Below, piece by piece: positions 12,538 through 18,120 of a stretch of DNA of 18,120 bases; the stretch's first letter is position 1, and the number at the start of each line of letters is the position of its first letter. This stretch comes from Acidimicrobiia bacterium (GTDB taxonomy: Bacteria; Actinomycetota; Acidimicrobiia; Acidimicrobiales; Ilumatobacteraceae), in the NCBI GenBank assembly GCA_013821025.1, contig JACDHN010000009.1, forward strand, positions 1-18,120. Direction: 5' to 3'. The notes under the pieces were generated by a model. It did no database searches and was not told where the DNA came from. It saw only the letters and a program-made list of their open reading frames with translations. A program made the position numbers and the translations under genes.

Positions 12538-14130
12538 ATGGGGGACGTGCACGAATCCGACGACTGGGGCATGTTCTCCGACCACGGACCCTGGACGTTG
12601 CGTCGTGACGAGATCGAGTGGCTACCGACGGCCAGAAGGCTGCGCCAGGAAGCGCTCGCCGAGCTGCCGAGTCTGACAAGGCCGGGCCGCATCCCACCGG
12701 GCGTCCGGGTGTTCACCGTGGCCGCACGGTTGGGCGCTGCCCTCGGCGCCTGGCGGTGGAGGAAGCTGCGCCGGTTCCCGGACCAGTCGGCGTCCCGGTT
12801 CGACCTGTCACGGCGCCTGCGCCTGGCCGCCGAGGCCCTCGGACCCACCTACATCAAGCTCGGTCAGATCATCTCCGCTGGCGACGGGCTGTTCCCGCCA
12901 GAGTTGGTCGGCGAGTTCAAGAAGTTGCGCGATCAGGTCCCGTCGGAGTCACCGTCCACCGTGCGCCTCACGATCGAGGAGGACCTCGGTGTCCCGCTCG
13001 AGCAGCTCTTCTCCTCGTTCGACGAGACACCGCTGGCGGCAGCGTCGATCGCCCAGGTCCATGCGGCGACACTGTGCAGCGGCGAGGAGGTCGTCGTCAA
13101 GGTGCAGCGTCCGACCGTTGGCCGGCGGGTGCGCGACGATCTCCGAGTGATGGCCTGGATCGCGCCGCGGCTGGTCGGGCGCATCCGCGTGGCGTCGCTC
13201 GCCAATCCTCCTGCTCTCGTGGAGCTGTTCGCCGAGACCATCGTCGAGGAGCTCGACTTCCGCATCGAGGCGGCAAACATGATCGACCTGGCCGTCGTGC
13301 TGCGGGAGCTTGACCAGGACCGCTACGTCGTGCCCCGCCCCCACGCCACGCTCGTGACGCGCCGCGTGCTGGTGATGGAGCGCCTGTCGGGGTTCAAGTT
13401 CGACGATGTCGCCGGCATGCACGGTGCCGGTATCGACACCGAGGACGTGATCCGTACCGGGATGATCGCCTTCATGGAAGGGGCGCTCGTGCACGGCATC
13501 TTCCACGGCGACCTGCACGGCGGCAACCTGTTCGTGATGCCCGACGGGCGCACGGCGCTGCTTGACTTCGGCATCGTCGGGCGTCTGACCCAGCCCCACC
13601 GGCTCGCTTTCCTGCGGTTGATGCTGGCTGCGGCGACGAACGATGTGATGGGCCAGGTGACGGCGTTGCGGGACCTGGGGGCACTGCCGCCCGACACCGA
13701 CCTCGCCGCCGTCATCTCCGACCTCGGACTCGACCGGCCGCCGGTCGACCCCACCACCCTTACCGGCGACCAGATGGTGAGGGAGGTGCAGCGCGTCGTG
13801 AAGGCGCTGCTCAGCTACGGGGCCCGCGTGCCCAAAGAGTTGATGTTGTACGTCAAGAACCTGATGTTCCTCGACGGCGCCATCGCCCGTCTGGCACCTG
13901 ATCTCGACATCCTGGCCGAGATCGCCAACATCTCGATGACGTTCACGATGCGCCACGGTGAGCGGTTGAACGCCGAGTTGGGCATCGATCCGGGCGGCAT
14001 CGCGATCGACCTGTCGGGTGTGAAGGCCGGGTTCGGAGTCGACGACAGCGTCGAGCACCTGACCTATCGCGACCTGCAGGAGCGCAGGGCACTGATCCAG
14101 CGCCGGATGCGTTCGCGTCTGAGAAACTGA
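12538..14130 (+). CDS. UbiB/ABC1 (AarF) family atypical kinase
   Basis: A 530-residue member of the ABC1/ADCK/UbiB family, which binds ATP and supports quinone or isoprenoid lipid metabolism in an unclear way. Hallmarks: KLGQ at 107-110 within the family's KxGQ motif; the alanine-rich nucleotide loop AAASIAQVHAA (167-177) that replaces the usual glycine loop; Lys188 in VVVKVQRP; HGDLHGGNLFV from residue 323 as catalytic loop; and DFG at 343-345. The family often ends in membrane helices, but here the C-terminus is charged (RRALIQRRMRSRLRN) without a clear helix pair. The start is uncertain: ATG 12538 lies only 19 bp from the divergent CoA-transferase start, and ATG 12571 would leave a more normal gap. 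No quinone biosynthesis gene is nearby. The nucS gene starts 4 bp after its stop. Confidence 0.88.
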   Translation: MGDVHESDDWGMFSDHGPWTLRRDEIEWLPTARRLRQEALAELPSLTRPGRIPPGVRVFTVAARLGAALGAWRWRKLRRFPDQSASRFDLSRRLRLAAEALGPTYIKLGQIISAGDGLFPPELVGEFKKLRDQVPSESPSTVRLTIEEDLGVPLEQLFSSFDETPLAAASIAQVHAATLCSGEEVVVKVQRPTVGRRVRDDLRVMAWIAPRLVGRIRVASLANPPALVELFAETIVEELDFRIEAANMIDLAVVLRELDQDRYVVPRPHATLVTRRVLVMERLSGFKFDDVAGMHGAGIDTEDVIRTGMIAFMEGALVHGIFHGDLHGGNLFVMPDGRTALLDFGIVGRLTQPHRLAFLRLMLAAATNDVMGQVTALRDLGALPPDTDLAAVISDLGLDRPPVDPTTLTGDQMVREVQRVVKALLSYGARVPKELMLYVKNLMFLDGAIARLAPDLDILAEIANISMTFTMRHGERLNAELGIDPGGIAIDLSGVKAGFGVDDSVEHLTYRDLQERRALIQRRMRSRLRN

Positions 14131-14134
14131 CGCC

Positions 14135-14794
14135 GTGCGTCTCGTCGTGGCCCGCTGCTCGGTCGACTACACCGGCCGCCTCGCCGCCCACCTGCCAGCC
14201 GCTGATCGATTGATCATGGTAAAGGCCGACGGCTGCGTGGCGATCCACGCCGACGGTGGCGCCTACAAGCCGCTGAACTGGATGAACGCCCCGAACCGGC
14301 TCGCCGAGCTCGACGGGTGGTGGGAGATCACGAACCCGAAGGGCGAGAAGCTGGTGATCACGTTGCACGAGGTGCACTCCGACAACACCCACGAGCTCGG
14401 TGACGATCCGGGGCTCACGAAGGACGGCGTCGAGGCGCATCTGCAGCAGCTGCTGGCGGCGTCGCCGGGCGCCATCGAGGACGGCATGGTGCTCGTGCGC
14501 AGGGAGTACCCCACGGGTATCGGCCCCGTCGACCTCGTATGCCGGGACGTGCAGGGCCGCGTGGTCGCAATCGAGGTCAAGCGTCGTGGCGAGATCGACG
14601 GCATCGAGCAGCTCAGCCGCTACATCGAGTGCCTGAACCTCGACTCGTCGCTCGGGCAGGTGCGAGGGATGCTGGTCGCCCAGGTCATCAAGCCGCAAGC
14701 CAAGGCTCTGGCCCGGTCGCGAGGATTCCACTGGGTGGAGATCGACTACGACGCGCTGAGAGGCATCGACCCTGGCGATCTGCGGCTGTTCTGA
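14135..14794 (+). CDS. nucS: NucS/EndoMS mismatch-specific endonuclease
   Basis: A 219-residue NucS, the enzyme that cuts both strands at mismatches and replaces MutS-MutL repair in most Actinobacteria and many archaea. The N-terminal DNA-binding domain begins MRLVVARCSVDYTGRLAAHL and includes YKPLNWM (44-50). The RecB-like nuclease domain carries GPVDLV with Asp133, IEVKRRG with Glu147 and Lys149, and QLSRYIE with Gln159, the expected active-site set. The C-terminal GDLRLF has the form of a sliding-clamp binding tail, which couples the enzyme to replication. The start is GTG 14135, matching the family N-terminus; no good ribosome binding site is seen and the gap to the upstream kinase gene is 4 bp, so it is likely translated from the same mRNA. 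All key residues are present. Confidence 0.95.
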   Translation: MRLVVARCSVDYTGRLAAHLPAADRLIMVKADGCVAIHADGGAYKPLNWMNAPNRLAELDGWWEITNPKGEKLVITLHEVHSDNTHELGDDPGLTKDGVEAHLQQLLAASPGAIEDGMVLVRREYPTGIGPVDLVCRDVQGRVVAIEVKRRGEIDGIEQLSRYIECLNLDSSLGQVRGMLVAQVIKPQAKALARSRGFHWVEIDYDALRGIDPGDLRLF

Positions 14795-14799
14795 CACCG

Positions 14800-15348
14800 A
14801 TGAGTTTCGGCGCCGCGATCGGTCTCAACCACATGACATCGACGAACGAACCCACGCCGACGACGGAGCTGGACGCCGACTTCAGCCCGAGCGAGGCCAC
14901 TCCGACCGACTGGGCGCGGACGCGCCGGGAGCTCGAGACCGCTGAGGTGTCGTGGCTGACAACGGTGCGCCCCGATGGGCGACCCCACGTGACACCGCTG
15001 ATCACGGTCTGGCTGGACGGTGCCGCGCACTTCTGCACCGGGCCCGACGAGCGCAAGGCGAAGAACCTGGCGCACAACGGGCAGTGCGTGCTGACCACGG
15101 GCACCAACACGTTCGGGGGAATCGACGTGGTGCTCGACGGTGAGGCGACGAACGTCGCCGACGATGCGACGTTGCGCCGGCTCGCCGAGGGCTGGGAGGC
15201 GAAGTACGGCAGCGAGTGGCACTTCGACGTCGAGAACGGTGCCTTCGGACACGAGGGCGGTACAGCGCTCGTGTTCCGCGTGGCACCCCGCAAGGTTTTC
15301 GCCTACGAGAAGGACGCCCCCGGCGCCGCAACGCGATACCGGTTCTGA
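14800..15348 (+). CDS. Pyridoxamine 5'-phosphate oxidase (PPOX) family flavin-binding protein
   Basis: A 182-residue protein with the split-barrel fold that binds FMN or F420. After a polar N-terminal region comes VSWLTTVRPDGRPHVTPLIT, the standard opening strand pair. WLDGAAHFCTGPDERKAKNL follows, with the Arg-Lys phosphate-binding segment, then GQCVLTTG, GIDVVLDGEATNV and the C-terminal LVFRVAPRKVFAYEKD. Both FMN and F420 types occur in Actinobacteria and sequence reading alone does not separate them. The reaction is unknown and true PdxH activity is unlikely at this similarity. Start ATG 14800 is the first after the NucS stop (5 bp gap); ATG 14833 is an alternative that drops eleven residues. 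It is probably in one operon with the UbiB-like and nucS genes. Confidence 0.85.
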   Translation: MSFGAAIGLNHMTSTNEPTPTTELDADFSPSEATPTDWARTRRELETAEVSWLTTVRPDGRPHVTPLITVWLDGAAHFCTGPDERKAKNLAHNGQCVLTTGTNTFGGIDVVLDGEATNVADDATLRRLAEGWEAKYGSEWHFDVENGAFGHEGGTALVFRVAPRKVFAYEKDAPGAATRYRF

Positions 15349-15361
15349 CCACGCAAGTGGT
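15348..15361 (+). terminator. Small GNRA-loop hairpin after the PPOX gene
   Basis: ACCAC (15348-15352), loop GCAA, GTGGT (15357-15361): a 5-bp stem with a GNRA-type loop starting on the last base of the stop codon. It is a possible transcript end for the 12538-15348 run; no T-run follows. Confidence 0.3.
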
Positions 15362-15397
15362 GCGCAAACGAGGCGCGATGGCGGCAGCAAGCATTGG

Positions 15398-15403
15398 CAG
15401 AAT
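15398..15403 (+). promoter_or_regulatory. Candidate -10 element for the VOC gene at 15410
   Basis: CAGAAT lies 6 nt before the ATG and matches TATAAT at four positions. No Shine-Dalgarno sequence is present. It fits the leaderless layout seen at other starts in the window, though the first base is not T. Confidence 0.3.
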
Positions 15404-15409
15404 GGGTAG

Positions 15410-15841
15410 ATGGCGCTGCAGTACCTGGTCACCATCGATTGTGCCCGGCCCGAGGCTCTCGCCTCGTTCTGGCGTTCGCTGCTGGGGTATGCCGACAAGG
15501 GGGCCCCCGACGGATTCGAGAGCCGCGGGGAGTACCTGCGGTCGCTGGGACTGACCCAGGAGGAGATCGACTCGGGCGCTCATGCCGTTGATCCCGATGG
15601 GATCCTGCCACGCATCTACTTCCAGCAGGTCCCCGAGGAGAAGGTGGTGAAGAACCGGGTCCACCTCGACATCGTGGTGGTGCCCGACGGCGCCGACGAG
15701 GCGACGACCTGGGCGGCCCTGCGGTCGGCTGCGCAACGGGCGATCGACATCGGGGCCACCCACCTCAATGACTCTGATGACCCGGAGGATCCCTTCGTCG
15801 TGCTCGCCGACCCGGAAGGCAACGAGTTCTGCCTGGTCTGA
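15410..15841 (+). CDS. VOC (glyoxalase-like) family protein
   Basis: A 143-residue VOC protein. The N-terminus LQYLVTIDCARPEALASFWR is a typical first strand and helix. The centre has PRIYFQQVPEEKVVKNRVHL, and the end is VVLADPEGNEFCLV. The region 'QxVPE-K-x-KNRVHLD' and the ending 'LADPEGNEFC' are nearly the same in the VOC protein at 931-1353, so the two are probably paralogs of one actinobacterial subgroup. Substrate and metal use are unknown. The start is ATG 15410, with a -10-like CAGAAT 6 nt upstream. It stands between the UbiB-NucS-PPOX run and mscR and does not overlap either. Confidence 0.83.
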   Translation: MALQYLVTIDCARPEALASFWRSLLGYADKGAPDGFESRGEYLRSLGLTQEEIDSGAHAVDPDGILPRIYFQQVPEEKVVKNRVHLDIVVVPDGADEATTWAALRSAAQRAIDIGATHLNDSDDPEDPFVVLADPEGNEFCLV

Positions 15842-15852
15842 TCTTTCGCAAC

Positions 15853-15858
15853 TACGGT
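15853..15858 (+). promoter_or_regulatory. Candidate -10 element for a leaderless mscR transcript
   Basis: TACGGT (TAnnnT) is followed by 7 nt and the ATG at 15866. There is no Shine-Dalgarno sequence. The position argues against the GTG at 15857 as start, because that codon lies inside the element. Confidence 0.42.
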
Positions 15859-15865
15859 GACCGCC

Positions 15866-16951
15866 ATGGCACACGAAGTTCGAGGGGTGATCGCCAGGTC
15901 CAAAGGTGAGCCGGTCTCGATCGAGACCATCGTTGTGCCCGATCCAGGACCCGGCGAGGCGTTGGTCGCCGTGCAGGCGTGCGGGGTCTGTCACACCGAC
16001 TTGCACTACCGCGAGGGCGGGATCAACGACGAGTTCCCGTTCCTGCTGGGGCACGAAGCCGCCGGCGTCGTTGAAGCCGTCGGCGACGGTGTGACCGACG
16101 TGCAGCCCGGCGACTTCGTGATCCTCAACTGGCGGGCAGTGTGCGGCGACTGCCGGGCCTGCAATCGCGGCGAACCGTGGTACTGCTTCAACACCCACAA
16201 CGCGTCCCAGAAGATGACACTCGCCGACGGCACCGAGCTGTCCCCGGCGCTCGGGATCGGGGCGTTCGCCGACAAGACGCTCGTTGCTGCGGGTCAATGC
16301 ACGAAGGTCGACCCCGAGGCACCGGCAACGGCCGCCGGCCTGCTCGGATGCGGCGTGATGGCCGGGCTCGGCGCTGCCATCAACACCGCCGCCGTCACCA
16401 GAGGACAGTCGGTCGCCGTGTTCGGGTGCGGTGGCGTCGGTGACGCTGCCATCGCCGGGTCTCGGCTAGCGGGGGCGGCGACGATCGTGGCCGTCGACAT
16501 CGACGAACGCAAGCTCGAGTGGGCCAAGGAGTTCGGCGCCACGCACACGTGCAACTCGTCGTCCACCGACCCCGTCGAGTACGTCCGGTCGGTCACAGGA
16601 GGCTTCGGCGCCGACGTGTGCATCGAGGCGATCGGCAACCCCAAGGTGTACAAGCAGGCCTTCGAGGCCCGCGACCTCGCTGGCACCGTCGTGCTCGTCG
16701 GCGTGCCGCGGCCCGACGACGTGCTGGAGCTACCGTTCATCGAGGTGTTCGGCCGTGGCGGGGCATTGAAGTCGAGCTGGTACGGAGACTGCCTGCCCTC
16801 GCGGGACTTCCCGATGCTGATCGACCTGTACCGCCAGGGTCGCCTCGATCTCGACCGCTTCGTCAGCGAGGAGATCGGCCTCGACGATGTGGAAGAAGCG
16901 TTCCACAAGATGGAACGAGGCGAAGTCCTCCGCTCGGTAGTCGTGTTGTGA
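15866..16951 (+). CDS. mscR: S-(hydroxymethyl)mycothiol dehydrogenase (mycothiol-dependent formaldehyde dehydrogenase)
   Basis: A 361-residue zinc alcohol dehydrogenase. It oxidises S-hydroxymethyl-mycothiol, formed from formaldehyde and mycothiol, using NAD; the mycobacterial enzyme also reduces S-nitrosomycothiol. Catalytic zinc ligands are Cys42 in ACGVCHTDLHYREGG and His63-Glu64 in LLGHEAAG. The structural zinc site is Cys93, Cys96, Cys99 and Cys107 in CGDCRACNRGEPWYC. The NAD-binding turn is FGCGGVGDAA. The blocks NWRAVCG, KMTLADGTELSPALGIGAFA, GALKSSWYGDCLPSRDFP and VEEAFHKMERGEVLRSVVVL match MscR as I remember it from mycobacteria. The start is ATG 15866. The downstream MBL-fold gene is also next to mscR in mycobacteria. 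The last codons and stop lie in a direct repeat that recurs before the MBL gene. Confidence 0.93.
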   Translation: MAHEVRGVIARSKGEPVSIETIVVPDPGPGEALVAVQACGVCHTDLHYREGGINDEFPFLLGHEAAGVVEAVGDGVTDVQPGDFVILNWRAVCGDCRACNRGEPWYCFNTHNASQKMTLADGTELSPALGIGAFADKTLVAAGQCTKVDPEAPATAAGLLGCGVMAGLGAAINTAAVTRGQSVAVFGCGGVGDAAIAGSRLAGAATIVAVDIDERKLEWAKEFGATHTCNSSSTDPVEYVRSVTGGFGADVCIEAIGNPKVYKQAFEARDLAGTVVLVGVPRPDDVLELPFIEVFGRGGALKSSWYGDCLPSRDFPMLIDLYRQGRLDLDRFVSEEIGLDDVEEAFHKMERGEVLRSVVVL

Positions 16952-17032
16952 GGGCAGGGGTGAAGACCGGTTTCGGCACGGCGGGCGCTCCAGCGCCTTC
17001 GCCGGCCGCATCGAGCGTCGTGTTGTGAGGGC
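16940..17032 (+). repeat. 16-bp perfect direct repeat flanking the mscR-MBL spacer
   Basis: GTCGTGTTGTGAGGGC occurs at 16940-16955 and 17017-17032, 77 bp apart. Copy 1 holds the final codons and stop of mscR. Copy 2 holds GAGGG (17027-17031), the ribosome binding site of the MBL gene, 7 nt before its GTG. A GC-rich stem lies between the copies (GGCGCT 16984-16989 with AGCGCC 16992-16997). Confidence 0.85.
16960..17028 (+). CDS. Possible 22-residue leader-like ORF between mscR and the MBL gene
   Basis: GTG at 16960 follows GAGGG (16950-16954) by 5 nt and opens a 22-residue frame ending in SSVVL, with its stop in the second copy of the 16-bp repeat. The tail resembles the RSVVVL end of MscR, as expected if the spacer arose by partial duplication. 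There is no evidence of expression; it may be only a by-product of the repeat. Confidence 0.2.
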   Translation: MKTGFGTAGAPAPSPAASSVVL

Positions 17033-17038
17033 TCCTCC

Positions 17039-17668
17039 GTGAGTATCGAGCTGGTCACGACAGACGGGATCTTCGCTCTCGATGGCGGGGAGTGGGATGT
17101 CACGAACAACATCTGGATCGTCGGCGACGACCGGGAGGTGGTTGTGTTCGACGCCGCCCACGACCACCAGCCGATCGTCGACGCCGTGGCCGGCCGGCGA
17201 GTGCAGGCGATCGTGCTGACCCACGGCCACAACGACCACATCAACGCCGCCGTGCCGCTGCGCGAGGCCGTCGACGCGCCCGTCATGTTGCACCCCGACG
17301 ACCGGATGCTGTGGGACGCCGTCTGGCCCGACGACACGCCCGACCGGGCCGTCGAACCAGGTTCGGTGATCACGGTCGCCGGGCACGAGCTCGCCGTACT
17401 GCACACGCCCGGTCACTCGCCCGGCTGCTGCTGCTTCCGCGACGTGGCGGGCGGGCGCGTGTTCACCGGCGACACGTTGTTCTGCGGCGGACCTGGGGCA
17501 ACTGGTCGCAGCTACTCCGACGAGCCCACCATCCTGCGGTCGATCCGCGACAGGTTGCTCGCCCTCCCCGACGAGACGATCGTCCACACCGGTCACGGCG
17601 AGATCACGACCATCGGCGACGAGCGACGCGGTGTGCTCGGGCGTGCCGCCGAGCTCGGCATCGACTGA
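17039..17668 (+). CDS. MBL-fold metallohydrolase, MscR-associated
   Basis: A 209-residue metallo-beta-lactamase-fold hydrolase of the glyoxalase II-like group. The metal site is complete: THGHNDH gives His62, His64, Asp66 and His67; HTPGHSPG gives His126; FTGDTLF gives Asp145; and HTGHGEIT gives His186. Such enzymes commonly split thioesters. Its position right after mscR, conserved in mycobacteria (Rv2259-Rv2260 as I recall), makes S-formyl-mycothiol or another mycothiol thioester the likely substrate. That is inference from context. The start is GTG 17039, with GAGGG at 17027-17031. Translation probably follows that of mscR on one mRNA. The manA-like gene begins one base after its stop. Confidence 0.88.
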   Translation: MSIELVTTDGIFALDGGEWDVTNNIWIVGDDREVVVFDAAHDHQPIVDAVAGRRVQAIVLTHGHNDHINAAVPLREAVDAPVMLHPDDRMLWDAVWPDDTPDRAVEPGSVITVAGHELAVLHTPGHSPGCCCFRDVAGGRVFTGDTLFCGGPGATGRSYSDEPTILRSIRDRLLALPDETIVHTGHGEITTIGDERRGVLGRAAELGID

Positions 17669-17669
17669 C

Positions 17670-18120
17670 ATGCGTCGGATCGACGGCGTCGTCCAGCACT
17701 ACGCCTGGGGCGACGAGCGGGCGATCCCCGAGCTGCTCGGGGTCGAGCCCGACGGGCGGCCGTGGGCCGAGCTGTGGTTCGGCACCCACCCTGCGGGCCC
17801 ATCGACCACTGATGACGGCAACTTTCTGGTGGATGTCACAGGCCCCCTGCCGTACCTGCTGAAGGTGCTGGCGGCGGCGGACCCGTTGTCGCTGCAGGCC
17901 CATCCCAGTGCCGAGCGGGCGCGCGCCGGGCACGCCGAACGCCGGTACGCCGATCCGTCGGCCAAGCCTGAGCTGCTCTGTGCGCTCACCCCCTTCGACG
18001 CCCTGTGCGGCGTGCGCCCGCCCGACGCCACGGCAATCGTGCTTGATGAGATCGGCGCCGACGACCTCGCCCGACAGTTGGGACGTGACGGCGTGGCGCG
18101 GTTGGTGGCCGATGTCTACC
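17670..18120 (+). CDS. manA: Mannose-6-phosphate isomerase, class I (3' end outside the window)
   Basis: The frame starts at ATG 17670, one base after the MBL gene stop, and is open for 150 codons to the window edge. It shows the type I phosphomannose isomerase layout: HYAWGDERAIPELLG at the N-terminus, AELWFGTHPAGPS (residues 33-45), PYLLKVLAAADPLSLQAHPS with zinc ligands Gln76 and His78, and AKPELLCALTPFDALCG with zinc ligand Glu101. The enzyme interconverts fructose-6-phosphate and mannose-6-phosphate, feeding GDP-mannose and mannosylated lipids or glycans. The remaining zinc histidine lies beyond the window. The tight spacing suggests co-transcription with mscR and the MBL gene, though no shared pathway is obvious. 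Confidence 0.92.
   Translation, partial: MRRIDGVVQHYAWGDERAIPELLGVEPDGRPWAELWFGTHPAGPSTTDDGNFLVDVTGPLPYLLKVLAAADPLSLQAHPSAERARAGHAERRYADPSAKPELLCALTPFDALCGVRPPDATAIVLDEIGADDLARQLGRDGVARLVADVY

Noticed and set aside
12949..14058. 369-codon minus-strand open frame inside the UbiB-like gene
   Set aside because: It has no recognisable domain, its composition is dominated by His, Asp, Gln, Val and Arg, and it lies wholly antisense to conserved kinase motifs.
15386..15415. tRNA-like fragment before the 15410 VOC gene
   Set aside because: The string GGCAGAATGGGTAGATGG faintly recalls a tRNA D-arm, but no acceptor, anticodon or T arm can be formed around it.
1..18120. Defence island, prophage, integrative element or biosynthetic cluster
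   Set aside because: No nuclease-helicase set, toxin-antitoxin pair, integrase, transposase, terminal repeat or multi-enzyme pathway is visible. Composition and gene spacing look uniform and chromosomal.

Overview
The window looks like ordinary chromosome from a high-GC actinobacterium. Three genes point there: a NucS/EndoMS mismatch endonuclease (14135-14794), a mycothiol-dependent formaldehyde dehydrogenase (15866-16951, very close in my memory to mycobacterial MscR), and a WYL-domain regulator. An environmental lineage such as Acidimicrobiia would fit, but that placement is inference. I see no tRNA, rRNA, CRISPR array, transposase, integrase or phage gene, and no gene-free stretch reaches 300 bp.

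Layout. 1-917 is the 3' part of an ABC-F ATPase gene. 931-1934 (minus) is a coupled VOC/DinB pair, divergent from a WYL regulator (1995-2951) that is followed by a small membrane protein (2994-3362). 3428-3805 (minus) is a second VOC protein, divergent from a membrane-associated protein of unknown function (3890-4399). A tract of perfect hairpins (4400-4540) separates this from a convergent DUF4235 gene (4559-4843, minus), which is divergent from a CysQ-like phosphatase (4937-5704). A two-gene ABC exporter (5866-8012) converges, with overlapping stop codons, on a large membrane protein with a spermidine-synthase-like core (8009-10480, minus). Upstream of that on the minus strand lie a cupredoxin with a hexapeptide-repeat spacer (10571-11215) and a class III CoA-transferase (11352-12518).

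From 12538 everything reads on the plus strand. A UbiB/ABC1 kinase, NucS and a PPOX-family flavoprotein form a tight run, followed by a third VOC protein. The last group is MscR, an MBL-fold hydrolase and mannose-6-phosphate isomerase (cut by the window end). MscR oxidises S-hydroxymethyl-mycothiol, and the adjacent MBL hydrolase is a reasonable candidate for acting on the S-formyl-mycothiol product.

I did not find a convincing new multi-gene system. The most informative signals are small-scale. Several start codons lack a ribosome binding site but have a TAnnnT-type -10 element 6-8 nt upstream, which suggests leaderless mRNAs. At two convergent gene pairs the stop codons sit inside an inverted repeat. 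A 16-bp direct repeat after mscR ends one reading frame and supplies the ribosome binding site of the next gene. The large membrane protein has a spermidine-synthase-like fold region without the usual catalytic aspartate motif.
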